Below, piece by piece: positions 53,030 through 63,666 of a DNA stretch of 64,000 nucleotides. Location of the stretch: the NCBI GenBank assembly GCA_945280365.1, contig CALYQD010000001.1, positions 1-64,000 on the forward strand, given 5' to 3'. A program made the position numbers and the translations under genes. Source of the stretch: an uncultured Apibacter sp. (GTDB taxonomy: Bacteria > Bacteroidota > Bacteroidia > Flavobacteriales > Weeksellaceae). Every line of letters begins with the position of its first letter. Within the stretch, counting starts at the first letter, position 1. The notes beneath the pieces are model-generated. The model did not search any database, was not told the origin of the DNA, and was given only the letters and a program-made list of their open reading frames with translations.

Positions 53030-53661
53030 TATTTTCTCATTTTTAATTGTTAATTATGCGGCTTCTTAACCTTCATTAATTACAAAGCATTCCTAGTAAT
53101 CAAATTCTAAATAATATAGACATTTTTCTATTAAAAAAATGATAAATGATAATAATAAGATCGACATGATAATTAACATGTCGACTATTCCTTAGATTAA
53201 AATTTAACTATTTAATATTTTAATTATACTCAATTAAGGATAGAGTGTTTAAAAATATATGATTGAATAATATCTTTTTTGAATTTTAAATTAAGCATAA
53301 AACTCAAAAAGAAATGATTCTAATAAATTAGAATCATTTCTTTATTTTACTTCCAAATTAATAAAAAACAAAAACTATTTCTAGAAAGTAAAAATTAATA
53401 TTTCTCATTTTTTATGATGTGTTTGAAGCCTAAACTTCCTCTTTTGCTAATGTAATAAAATATATCTTATTTATAAAATAATTTAAAAAAAATAATTTGA
53501 TTTTTTATTGCAAAAAGAACCTGTAACTCATTATATATTAATAATATCAGATTTACCTAAACATTTTTTTAATCTATTGTTAAAGATGTTAACATTAATT
53601 AAATTTTTTAACTTTATACTTTTCTTATAAATAATATTAATTTTATTTACTTTATTTATAT

Positions 53662-53985
53662 ATGAAAAATTTGAATTTTTATGAAAAAGTATATCAAATT
53701 GTGAGAAAGATTCCTTATGGTAAGGTAACTACCTATGGCCATATTGCAGCACATTTAGGTATAAAAAGCTCATCTAGAATGGTTGGATACGCTATGAATT
53801 CATCTCATACATTAGCTGATTTACCTGCTCACAGAGTAGTAAATCGTAAAGGTATATTAACGGGAAAATTTCATTTTCCTACTCCCACATTGATGGAAGA
53901 ATTATTAGAGAATGAAGGGATCCGAATCAAAAATGATAAGATTATTAATCTTAAAGATTATTTATGGATACCTGAAAATGATTAA
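53662..53985 (+). CDS. MGMT/ATL-family DNA base-flipping protein
   Basis: VYQIVRKIPYGKVTTYGHIAAHLG; LPAHRVVNRKGILTGK (PxHR, no PCHR cysteine). Confidence 0.9.
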   Translation: MKNLNFYEKVYQIVRKIPYGKVTTYGHIAAHLGIKSSSRMVGYAMNSSHTLADLPAHRVVNRKGILTGKFHFPTPTLMEELLENEGIRIKNDKIINLKDYLWIPEND

Positions 53986-54047
53986 TATTTTATTTTATCA
54001 ATGTAAAAATTTTATTTAAATTTGCAAATATTAGAAAAGCCTAACAA

Positions 54048-55907
54048 TTGAGTAAGAAGTCTCTACAAGAAGTTCATGCTACTATAAGCACCGAAAATCC
54101 TAAAAAATGGAAAAAAATTCTTTCTTTTTTTGGTCCGGCATATCTCGTTGCCGTAGGTTATCTTGATCCTGGAAATTGGGCTACAGATATAGCAGGTGGG
54201 AGCAAGTTTGGATATGCATTAATATGGGTTTTATTAATGAGTAATATTATGGCTCTTCTTCTTCAAGCCCTGAGTGCTCGACTAGGTATTGTAAGAGGTT
54301 TAGATTTAGCCCAAACTAATAGGGAATATTATCCTAAATGGATGAACTATATTTTATATAGCTTCGCAGAAATAGCTATTGCAGCTACTGATTTGGCTGA
54401 GGTTTTAGGAATGGCAATCGGACTACAGCTTCTATTCGGTCTTGATCTTATTTGGGGAGTTTGGCTTGCTGCATTAGACACGTTAATTTTGCTGGTTTTA
54501 CAAAGATTTGGCATGAGGAAAATGGAAGCCTTTATTATTTCATTAGTTGCTATTATAGGAGGTTGTTTCCTTATGGAAATGTTTTTAGCTAAGCCTGATT
54601 TAATTGAAGTTTCAAAGGGCTTTAAACCTACTCTACCCAATACTGAAGCTTTATATATAGCTATTGGGATTATTGGAGCAACGGTAATGCCACATAACTT
54701 ATATCTACATTCTGCTTTAGTTCAAACCAGAAAAATTAAACGAGATCATGCATCAATTAAACGAGCTATCAAATATAATTTTTATGATAGCCTTATTGCT
54801 TTAAATATGGCATTTTTCGTAAATGCCGCTATATTGGTCCTAGCAGCATCAACTTTTTATAAAGCAGGCTTGCATGATGTTTCAGGCTTGCATGATGCCT
54901 ACAAAATGCTATCAGATTTGCTCGGACCATTATCTCCATTTCTTTTTGCCGTAGCTTTAATTGCCGCAGGACAAAGTTCAACTGTTACCGGAACACTTGC
55001 CGGACAAATTGTAATGGAAGGTTATCTTCATTTTAGAATGAATCCTGCATTACGGAGGTTATTAACACGAATGCTTGCAATAATACCGGCCGTTGTTGTA
55101 ATAAGCATATTAGGAGAAAATTCTGTTGATGAAATGCTCATTTTTAGTCAAGTTCTCTTAAGTATGCAATTAGGCTTCGCAATAATCCCACTTATTCATT
55201 TTGTTAGTGATAAAGAAAAGATGGGTACATTTGCCATTAAATTACCTGTTAAAATTATATCTTGGATCATTTGTATCATCATAATAATATTAAATATAAA
55301 ATTAATTTATGATGAAGAAATTAATGTATATGCTAATGAAAATGTCTCTTTGGCTGTAAAAATACTCTTAGGCACAGTATCCTTAAGTTTATTATTATTT
55401 TTAATTAGCATTGTCTTATATCCATGGATTAAAAAAACTAAAAAATTAAATTTTAATATTCATCATTTACCTCCTCAAAAAAGTATTAAACAAATACATT
55501 CTTTCAAAGTTATTGGAATAGCTTTAGATTTTAGTACAGGAGACCAACGGGTTCTTGATTATTTACCAATTTTTGCTGGTACAAATTCATTGATTTTATT
55601 GTTTCATGTTACAGAAAGTGCTTCAGCTAATTATAATGGAAAAATGGCGGATGACTTTGAAGTAAAATTCGATCAAAATAAGCTTGATGAATATAAAAAT
55701 TTTCTTATAAAGGAAGGATATACAAATGTTGAGACAAAATTGGGATTTGGAAATCCTGCAGTTTCACTTCCCCAATTAATTACCGAAAATAAAATTGATG
55801 TCTTATTAATGGCTAAACATGAATATAAAGGAATTGCTGATTTTACTTTTGGAGTTATGACAAACAGATTGAGCAACAAAACTAATGTTCCTATTTTGGT
55901 TGTATAG
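54048..55907 (+). CDS. mntH: Nramp-family divalent metal transporter with C-terminal universal stress (UspA-like) domain
   Basis: GPAYLVAVGYLDPGNWATDIAGGSKFGY, GATVMPHNLYLHSALVQTR; C-term KVIGIALDFSTGDQRVLDYLPIFAG...DVLLMAKHEYKGIADFTFGVMTNRLSNKTNVPILVV. Confidence 0.92.
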   Translation: MSKKSLQEVHATISTENPKKWKKILSFFGPAYLVAVGYLDPGNWATDIAGGSKFGYALIWVLLMSNIMALLLQALSARLGIVRGLDLAQTNREYYPKWMNYILYSFAEIAIAATDLAEVLGMAIGLQLLFGLDLIWGVWLAALDTLILLVLQRFGMRKMEAFIISLVAIIGGCFLMEMFLAKPDLIEVSKGFKPTLPNTEALYIAIGIIGATVMPHNLYLHSALVQTRKIKRDHASIKRAIKYNFYDSLIALNMAFFVNAAILVLAASTFYKAGLHDVSGLHDAYKMLSDLLGPLSPFLFAVALIAAGQSSTVTGTLAGQIVMEGYLHFRMNPALRRLLTRMLAIIPAVVVISILGENSVDEMLIFSQVLLSMQLGFAIIPLIHFVSDKEKMGTFAIKLPVKIISWIICIIIIILNIKLIYDEEINVYANENVSLAVKILLGTVSLSLLLFLISIVLYPWIKKTKKLNFNIHHLPPQKSIKQIHSFKVIGIALDFSTGDQRVLDYLPIFAGTNSLILLFHVTESASANYNGKMADDFEVKFDQNKLDEYKNFLIKEGYTNVETKLGFGNPAVSLPQLITENKIDVLLMAKHEYKGIADFTFGVMTNRLSNKTNVPILVV

Positions 55908-56639
55908 CTTACTTTCTAAAAAAGTATTTTTTTTATTTTAGTTCTTATTGTTTAAATACAATTTAATTTTTCTTTATTTATATGATATTTTACGTTTTTT
56001 CTAACTATATATAATTTATATAAGCCATTTATATTCCTAAATTTTTAAAAATGTATTAGCATTTTTTTGATTCATATAGATATAATATTACCTCTAAATG
56101 CTAATAGTACTCAAATAAAAAAGCAAAAAGAGACTGGAAATATGATATATAAAAGATTGTAAGAAAAAAAATGCTTTTTATAATATAAAACAAAATTAGT
56201 ATTTGCTTGTATCTAATGGTAATTTTACACCTGATAAATACACCTTTTAAATGATTATCCTTCTCCTATAAACCTACAAAACACGATTAAATAGCTTTAC
56301 AAACGTCTTTTTATTTAAGAAAACAAGTTTACCTCTGGAATAAAATATCTATTTTTTATCTAACCTTTTAACTAATCCAAAAACATATATTTTGTTATGG
56401 ACTAACATTTGGAGTAACAAAAAATATGTGAATTTTATTAAACTTATATGTTAACTTTATAAGTATATGTTTTGTAATAAAAACATATACTCATATCCCT
56501 ATTACAAACAAAATATTGATTGTTATTGATTAAGTATTTACTTTTAAAATATTGATACGTGTGTATCAAATTCTAATATTTCTTTATATTTGAATTACAT
56601 TAAATAGTTAGGCAATACCTTCTAGAAATAATTCTTTAT

Positions 56640-57180
56640 CTTCATAATATTGTTTAATGAGTGAATTGATATAATTTTACTTTTTCTACATCATATTTTA
56701 TAATCTTTTTAACAATTACACCTTCTGTTTTATGAACAATTACATAGTTCCATTTATTAATATGTAATTTATATTTCTAATATTCTTTTTTGACTCCTCT
56801 ACTTAGTAACAAGTTTCCTTCTTAAAATCTTTCTTAGCTATAATTATTCATAATGTCTGTTCCCTTTTACTTAAAACATAACAATAATGATCATTTAATT
56901 TTCTATCAATATATTCGGCTGTGTTGATAGAATCTATATATTTGGGATCATCAAAACCGCCAAGATAACCCACATAAGCATATTGAAAAATAATAGGAAC
57001 TTCTATAATGTTAGAATTAACCAAAATAGCTTCTTCTTTTCTGTTATTTTTCAACATTTATCCTTTCCTAGTTAATAACCAACCTGTATTTAATTCAGGG
57101 CAATGTAATAGCAATTCTCATTATTTTATCGGGTTGAATAGATACTTATATTTATATAATCAAAAGGCACTTCTATCGTA
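56640..57180 (-). pseudogene. Decayed S24/LexA-like (phage-repressor-type) regulator
   Basis: NIIEVPIIFQYAYVGYLGGFDDPKYIDSINTAEYIDRK (56848-57057) and downstream WNYVIVHKTEGVIVKKIIKYDVEKVKLYQFTH, separated by stops. Confidence 0.6.
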
Positions 57181-57363
57181 GTTTCAAAACTTCTTATAGA
57201 TATTTTTTTTAAGTCTTTATTTAACAAACAATTTAATATAAAATAATATTTACTTGCTAAATAATATAAATATTTTTATTTCTTTTAAACGTTTTGAAAA
57301 TTACTTTTTTTGTTCCATAATTTAACATATTTTTGATTCCTATTATTTTATATTTATTATTTC

Positions 57364-57990
57364 ATGAGAACTTTTCTTAACTTACTTATTATAATTTTAG
57401 TGCTATTTAGTATTTGTTTTGAAACCTATAATTTTGTTTACGTGGATATGCATCCATTTATTTTAAATGAACAATCCCATATCACTCGTTATATATATTA
57501 TTATAGCTATTTTACTGTACAATCAAATTTGGCAGTAGGAATAAGTTCCTTAATTTTACTTATTAATCCTACTTACTCTAGTAATTGGTTTCGCTTATTA
57601 CGAATAGATAGCATTATTTGTATTGTTATAACCTGTATAGTATATAATGTAATGCTGCGTGATGATGATCATAATCTTAAGGGAATTGCAATGTTTACAA
57701 ATGAAGCATTACATGTAATCATTCCTTTTTTAGCAGTACTAAATTGGCTAGTATTTGGTCCTAGAAAAATACCAAACAAGAAAATTATGATTACTGCTAT
57801 TATCCCTCCCCTTATTTATGTTATCTATATTTTCATAAGAGGTTATATTACAGATTTATATCCTTATCCTTTTCTTGACGCAAGTAAAATAGGGTTAACA
57901 CAAGCTTTATTAAATACAGGTGTGGTTGTTTTGTTATTTTTATTTTTAGAAATTATCCTACTATATATAGATAAAAAATTAGCTAATTAG
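57364..57990 (+). CDS. Pr6Pr-like integral membrane protein
   Basis: YFTVQSNLAVGISSLILL, TNEALHVIIPFLAVLNWLVFGPR. Confidence 0.75.
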   Translation: MRTFLNLLIIILVLFSICFETYNFVYVDMHPFILNEQSHITRYIYYYSYFTVQSNLAVGISSLILLINPTYSSNWFRLLRIDSIICIVITCIVYNVMLRDDDHNLKGIAMFTNEALHVIIPFLAVLNWLVFGPRKIPNKKIMITAIIPPLIYVIYIFIRGYITDLYPYPFLDASKIGLTQALLNTGVVVLLFLFLEIILLYIDKKLAN

Positions 57991-58039
57991 TTTATAATAT
58001 ATATTGTAAATAAAATATTCTTTCAATAAGTTTTATGAA

Positions 58040-58078
58040 AAATAAAAAAGACTGTAATTATACAGTCTTTTTTATTTT
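58040..58078. terminator. Terminator after tsf
   Basis: aaaaaagactgtaattatacagtctttttta. Confidence 0.85.
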
Positions 58079-58096
58079 ATTATAGATTTCTATGAA

Positions 58097-58915
58097 TTAT
58101 AATCTTATAAATCCAGTAATTTTAACTTCAGAATCAACAGATTTTACATAATCTTCTACTGAGATTTTTTCACCCATAATATAATCCTGCTTTAACAAGG
58201 TATTATCTTTAAAAAACTTGTTGAGTTTTCCTTTAGCAATATTTTCTAACATTGCCTCCGGTTTACCTTCTTGACGTAATTGATCTTTAGCTATTTCAAG
58301 TTCTTTTTCAATGACACTTGAATCTACTTGAGATTCGTCTAATGCAATTGGATTCATTGCTGCAACTTGCATAGATATATTTTTAGCTACTTCTGCGGCA
58401 CTATCGAAAGATTTTGATAAACCTACAGCAGAAGCTATTTTATTCCCGGCATGTATATAAGAACCTACAAATGGCGCTTCTAATGTTTTAAATCCGGATA
58501 TTTCTATTTTTTCTCCTATTACCCCTGTTTGCTCAATAAGTTTTTCGCTTACAGAAATACCATTGAAATCAGCAGCCAATAGCTCTTCTTTTGTATTGAA
58601 ATTTAATGCTAAATTGGCAAATTCCTTAGCTAATTTAACAAAATCCTCATTTTTCGCTACGAAATCGGTTTCACAGTTTAATTTAATTATTACTGCTTTA
58701 GTATTTTCTCCGTTTACTGCTGCAATAACAGCTCCTTCATGATTTTCTCTATCTGCTCTGTTTGCTGCAACTTTTTGTCCTTTTTTTCTTAATAAATCAA
58801 CCGCTTTATCAAAATCTCCTTCGGCTTCAACTAAAGCTTTTTTTGAGTCCATCATTCCTGCTCCTGTAGCATTTCTTAGTTTTGCTACATCTGCTGCTTT
58901 TGGTGAATATGACAT
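58097..58915 (-). CDS. tsf: Elongation factor Ts
   Basis: VAKLRNATGAGMMDSKKALVEAEGDFDKAVDLLRKKG. Confidence 0.97.
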   Translation of the reverse strand: MSYSPKAADVAKLRNATGAGMMDSKKALVEAEGDFDKAVDLLRKKGQKVAANRADRENHEGAVIAAVNGENTKAVIIKLNCETDFVAKNEDFVKLAKEFANLALNFNTKEELLAADFNGISVSEKLIEQTGVIGEKIEISGFKTLEAPFVGSYIHAGNKIASAVGLSKSFDSAAEVAKNISMQVAAMNPIALDESQVDSSVIEKELEIAKDQLRQEGKPEAMLENIAKGKLNKFFKDNTLLKQDYIMGEKISVEDYVKSVDSEVKITGFIRL

Positions 58916-58943
58916 CTTTATTTTTTATTTAAGTTTAACTTTA

Positions 58944-59741
58944 TTATGCGTTATTTTCTTCTTTACTATCAGAAGCCTCTGTATCATTAGTATCTTGTAC
59001 CAAAACATCTTCTTCTTCAGCAACGCCTTCTTCTTTAGCCTTAGCTTTTTCTGCTTTTCTTACACTTAATCCCTCTTTAATAGAATTGGTAACTGTTTCT
59101 AATATTAGGTCGATAGATTTTGAAGCATCGTCGTTACCCGGAATAGGAAAATCTACTAATTGAGGATCCGAATTGGTATCGACAATTGCGAAAACAGGTA
59201 TACCTAATTTTTTTGCTTCCGTTACTGCAATATGTTCTCTTAAAATATCTACTACAAAAAGAGCTGAAGGTAAACGAGTCATATCAGCGATAGATCCTAA
59301 GTTTTTTTCTAGTTTTGCTCTTTGACGATCTACTTGTAGCTTTTCTTTTTTAGATAGAGTTTCAAAAGTACCATCTTTTTTCATTCTATCAATAGAATTC
59401 ATTTTTTTAACGGCTTTTCGGATTGTAACAAAGTTCGTTAGCATTCCTCCTGGCCATCTCTCTGTTATATAAGGCATATTAACAGATTCTGCATGTTTTG
59501 CTACAATATCTTTTGCTTGTTTTTTTGTTGCCACAAAAAGAATTTTTCTTCCTGATGTTGCAATTTTCCCTAAAGCATTTGATGCCTCATCTAATTTTAC
59601 AGATGTTTTGTGTAAATCAATAATATGGATTCCATTCTTCTCCATAAAAATATACGGAGCCATGTGTGGATTCCATTTTCGGGTAAGATGACCGAAATGC
59701 ACTCCTGCATTTAAAAGGTCTTTTACGTCTACTTTTGCCAT
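58944..59741 (-). CDS. rpsB: 30S ribosomal protein S2
   Basis: LLNAGVHFGHLTRKWNPHMAPYIF; ERWPGGMLTNFVTIRK. Confidence 0.97.
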   Translation of the reverse strand: MAKVDVKDLLNAGVHFGHLTRKWNPHMAPYIFMEKNGIHIIDLHKTSVKLDEASNALGKIATSGRKILFVATKKQAKDIVAKHAESVNMPYITERWPGGMLTNFVTIRKAVKKMNSIDRMKKDGTFETLSKKEKLQVDRQRAKLEKNLGSIADMTRLPSALFVVDILREHIAVTEAKKLGIPVFAIVDTNSDPQLVDFPIPGNDDASKSIDLILETVTNSIKEGLSVRKAEKAKAKEEGVAEEEDVLVQDTNDTEASDSKEENNA

Positions 59742-59857
59742 AATTTTTTTAGTTTACGTTCCGCAGTTTTTGCAATCAACTTAAAATAAATTTAGTTTGG
59801 ATGCTAAGCTAAACGGCAAATTTAAATTATTTATTAAATTGTTATTTTTTTATATAA

Positions 59858-59888
59858 AATAACCACTAGAAAAAAATAGTGGTTATAA
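59858..59888. terminator. Hairpin between rpsI and rpsB
   Basis: aaataaccactagaaaaaaatagtggttataa. Confidence 0.5.
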
Positions 59889-59918
59889 ATATTTTAGATA
59901 GTTTCTTCAATAGTCGGA

Positions 59919-60305
59919 TTAACGTTTAGAGAATTGGAATCTCTTACGTGCTTTTTTCTGACCGAATTTCTTTCTTTCTACCATTCTAGGATCTCTAGTT
60001 AAAAGTCCTTCTGGTTTTAAAACTGCTCTGTTTTCTTCATTTAATGATACTAAAGCTCTTGAAATTGCTAATCTGATGGCTTCAGCCTGTCCAGTTACTC
60101 CTCCTCCATATACATTTACTTTAATATCATATTGACCTAAAGTTTCAGTTAATTGAAAAGGTTGAGCTATTTTATATTGTAATACTTCTGTCGGAAAGTA
60201 AACTTTATAATCTTTACCATTTATAGTGAACTCTCCTTGTCCTTCAGAAAGATATACTCTTGCAACAGATGTTTTTCTTCTTCCTATTTTATGTGTAACT
60301 GCCAT
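59919..60305 (-). CDS. rpsI: 30S ribosomal protein S9
   Basis: [26 protein letters not shown]-term [12 protein letters not shown]. Confidence 0.97.
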   Translation of the reverse strand: MAVTHKIGRRKTSVARVYLSEGQGEFTINGKDYKVYFPTEVLQYKIAQPFQLTETLGQYDIKVNVYGGGVTGQAEAIRLAISRALVSLNEENRAVLKPEGLLTRDPRMVERKKFGQKKARKRFQFSKR

Positions 60306-60310
60306 TATTT

Positions 60311-60766
60311 TTAGATGAAAGCGTTAATATCAAATGATTTAGGTTGTTGAGCTACTTGTTCATGCTCTGCCCCTTCATATAAGTATAAATTTTTAAGTAC
60401 TTTTCTTCCTAATTTATTTTTAGGAAGCATTCCTTTTACTGCATACTCTAACAATCTTCTAGGATCTTTTACCTTAATTTCGGCAACACTTGAAAATTTT
60501 TGCCCACCGGGATACCCTGTATGTCTTACATATTCTTTTTTTTCTGTTTTATCCCCTGATAAAACAACTTTTCCAGCATTGATAACAACAATATTATCTC
60601 CACAGTCTGCATGTGGGGTGAAATTTGTTTTATGTTTTCCTCGCAAAATTTTAGCTATTTTAGAAGCTAAACGACCTAATTTTTGTCCATCTGCATCAAT
60701 AAGTAACCACTCTTTATTTGCAGTCTCTTTGTTTGCTGATATGGTTTTGTAACTTAGTGTATTCAC
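60311..60766 (-). CDS. rplM: 50S ribosomal protein L13
   Basis: [49 protein letters not shown] start at 60766 preferred over 60796. Confidence 0.95.
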   Translation of the reverse strand: MNTLSYKTISANKETANKEWLLIDADGQKLGRLASKIAKILRGKHKTNFTPHADCGDNIVVINAGKVVLSGDKTEKKEYVRHTGYPGGQKFSSVAEIKVKDPRRLLEYAVKGMLPKNKLGRKVLKNLYLYEGAEHEQVAQQPKSFDINAFI

Positions 60767-61410
60767 TTTTCTTCTTTTACCTTTATTAAAAATCAACCTA
60801 AATAGGGTTGCAAATTTAAAAAATATTTTTAATCTAACAAATATCTTACAAACATTTTATAGTTTTCTTTTGTAATTATAATAGAGTATATTTCTCCATT
60901 TCAATAGACTTTAGAAGTTTATTATCTTCTTATTCTTTAATATGCTAAAAAAGTTCAATTTTTAATTTAATTAGTTTAATTAAATTTGAATTTTATTTAT
61001 CGCGTTTTGTTCTTTTTTTTGAAATTATTGTTTAATGTTTTATTTATAATAATTTAGTATTACTTTTATATATTATATAAAATTATTTTGATCTTTTAAA
61101 TATAATAAATTTTCCAAAATAACTAATGAGCTTCCTTTTGAGCTTTTCTTCTATATCTTATATTGTATTTTGTATTTTACAATTCATTCTTCCCCGTCCA
61201 TTATTCAACATTTTATCATATTTTTTGGTATCGAATTTTTAGTTTTATTAACCTTAACCTTAGTCTTATCTCCCTTATATATTTATTTTTCATAGTATTA
61301 TGCTAAAGATTAAATAGTATAATCTAAAAACATTTTTTTATAAAATATGCTCTCATTTGTTATTTTTTGCCTTAAATCTATTAAATTTACATGCGATACA
61401 TATCATTTCT

Positions 61411-63657
61411 ATGAAAAGGCTATTTTTTTTATTTTTACAAATATTTACTATTCTTAGCTATAGTCAGAGTTCAAGATGGAAAGATTATTTTTCCTATTTC
61501 AATGTCAAGAACATTCAAAAAGTTGATAATCTCATTTTCTGTGCCACTGAAAATGGTTTATTTTCTTACAATGAATCAAACGGTGAATTAAAAAAAATAT
61601 CGAAAGCTAACGGTTTACATGAAGTCAGTATTTCAGCCTTTGCATATAACCCAAGTAGTAAATCTATAATTATTGGTTATAGTAATGGTAAATTAGACAT
61701 TATAAAGCAGGATAAAATTCATTTAATTGTTGATATCCCTTTGGATCAAAATTATCAAGGAAGCAAACAAATCAATCATATATACACGGAAGGAGATTAT
61801 GCCGTACTTTCGATGGATTTTGGAATAGCTTTATTTAATTTAAAAAAATTTGAATTTAAAGAAACTTGCTATTTCAAACAAGGTCTCAATTATTATAAGG
61901 TTAATAAAAGTGTAATTTTTAATAATAAAATATATGCTGCTTCTAACTACGGGATATATTCTCATACCATAGATAATTTACTTCCTAATTTTTCAGCTTG
62001 GAATCTTTCTAATAAAGGAACAAACTATAATCAAATAGTCAAAAATAATTCCATATTAGTAGCCAGTTCTTATAATACTCTTTATAAAAGTGAAGACGAA
62101 GGTTTATCTTGGGAAAATCAAGGAAATTATCCTAATTTAAATGATATTGTTTCCATTGACAATTCCATTTTATTAGTACAAAAGAATAAAATGGTTTTAC
62201 TAGATAATACTCTTAACGTTTTAAAATTTAAAGAATTTTCAGATAATTTAAATACAGGTTTTTATTCTCATGATATTTTTTATGGAGGAACTCAATCAAA
62301 AGGTCTTTATCTAGATTCCACTTATCTAGTACCGGATGGTCCTTTTAATAATCGTTCATATTCTCTGACGATTTTTGATAATCAATTATGGGTTGCCCCC
62401 GGTGGAAGAAATCTTGTTAATAATTTTCAGTCTAGCGCTAACACTTATGGCTTTTACCATTTTAATGGACAAAAATGGAATCATATCGATTACGAAAGCC
62501 TTAATAAGGAAAGGTATATCATGAAGGTAATCCCAAATAGCAATAATGCTAATGAAGTTTTCATCCTTTCTTATGAAAACGGCTTATTAAAAATGGTAGA
62601 TAATAAGTTGCAAGCAATATACAATCATACCAATTCTTCAATTAAACAAAATGAACGTCTTGTTGGCGGTGGTTTTGATAGTAATGGTAATTTAATTGTT
62701 GTACAAACTTGGTCTGCCGAAACCAATAACGGAGTTAATAATGCTATTAATATAAAAACACCAACTGATGAATTCAAATATTTAAGCCTCTTGCCTAAAA
62801 GAATCAACCAAACCGGAGGAGCTATGGATCCTTATATTGATTCTCAAGGATATGTATGGGTACCTTCTCCAAGAAATAATGGGCTTGTAGTATATAATTA
62901 TAATCGTACTCCGCTAAATACTTATGACGACAAAATTTATTTAATCAATTCGGATAAAAATTCTGGAAGTTTACCTTCCAATAATGTTATGTGTGCGACC
63001 TTAGATAAATCGGGTACTGCTTGGATTGGTACCGATAGCGGTCTACGTATATTACGAAACCCTTATCAGGCATTAGAATCCGGGATTTACAATACAGAAA
63101 GAATTGTAATTTCTCAAAATGGTTTAGGAGAAGAAGTTTTACGTGAAACCAAAATTAATGTTATTAGAACAGATGGTGCTGATAGAAAATGGATAGGCAC
63201 TAATAGTTCTGGCGTTTTCTATTTATCGGAAGATGGAACAACTCTTTTAAATAAATTTACGGAAGAAAATTCACCATTACCTTCAAACCTGATAACAGAT
63301 ATACAAATTGATCAATCAGGCGAAGTTTATTTTGTTACTCCTTCCGGCATAGTCTCTTATAGAGGTGATATTATTGATTCAGGCGATGAATTTGGAAATG
63401 TGGTTGCCTATCCTAATCCTGTTAGACCTGGTTATACAGGAAATATAACTATTCGAGGATTAGCTCATGACGCTTATGTTAAGATTACTGATGTGTCAGG
63501 CAACCTTGTATATGAAACCAGGGCCCCAGGTGGTGTTGCTATTTGGAATGGAAACAATTTTAAAGGTAAACCGGTGGCTTCAGGGGTATATTTAGTTTTA
63601 ATGAGCAATTCTGAGGGGAAAAAACATGCAACTACTAAAATTGCAATTATCAGATAA
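61411..63657 (+). CDS. porZ: PorZ-like type IX secretion beta-propeller protein with C-terminal sorting-like domain
   Basis: Signal peptide MKRLFFLFLQIFTILSYSQ; SSRWKDYFSYFNVKNIQ; repeated propeller motifs; C-term VVAYPNPVRPGYTGNITIRGL...GVYLVLM; directly before recO. Confidence 0.85.
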   Translation: MKRLFFLFLQIFTILSYSQSSRWKDYFSYFNVKNIQKVDNLIFCATENGLFSYNESNGELKKISKANGLHEVSISAFAYNPSSKSIIIGYSNGKLDIIKQDKIHLIVDIPLDQNYQGSKQINHIYTEGDYAVLSMDFGIALFNLKKFEFKETCYFKQGLNYYKVNKSVIFNNKIYAASNYGIYSHTIDNLLPNFSAWNLSNKGTNYNQIVKNNSILVASSYNTLYKSEDEGLSWENQGNYPNLNDIVSIDNSILLVQKNKMVLLDNTLNVLKFKEFSDNLNTGFYSHDIFYGGTQSKGLYLDSTYLVPDGPFNNRSYSLTIFDNQLWVAPGGRNLVNNFQSSANTYGFYHFNGQKWNHIDYESLNKERYIMKVIPNSNNANEVFILSYENGLLKMVDNKLQAIYNHTNSSIKQNERLVGGGFDSNGNLIVVQTWSAETNNGVNNAINIKTPTDEFKYLSLLPKRINQTGGAMDPYIDSQGYVWVPSPRNNGLVVYNYNRTPLNTYDDKIYLINSDKNSGSLPSNNVMCATLDKSGTAWIGTDSGLRILRNPYQALESGIYNTERIVISQNGLGEEVLRETKINVIRTDGADRKWIGTNSSGVFYLSEDGTTLLNKFTEENSPLPSNLITDIQIDQSGEVYFVTPSGIVSYRGDIIDSGDEFGNVVAYPNPVRPGYTGNITIRGLAHDAYVKITDVSGNLVYETRAPGGVAIWNGNNFKGKPVASGVYLVLMSNSEGKKHATTKIAIIR

Positions 63658-63666
63658 GGTCGAATA

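Noticed and set aside
53155-53190. Near-palindrome tcgacatgataattaacatgtcga
   Set aside because: Single copy in an intergenic gap, no T-run or adjacent partner; not enough to call a functional site.
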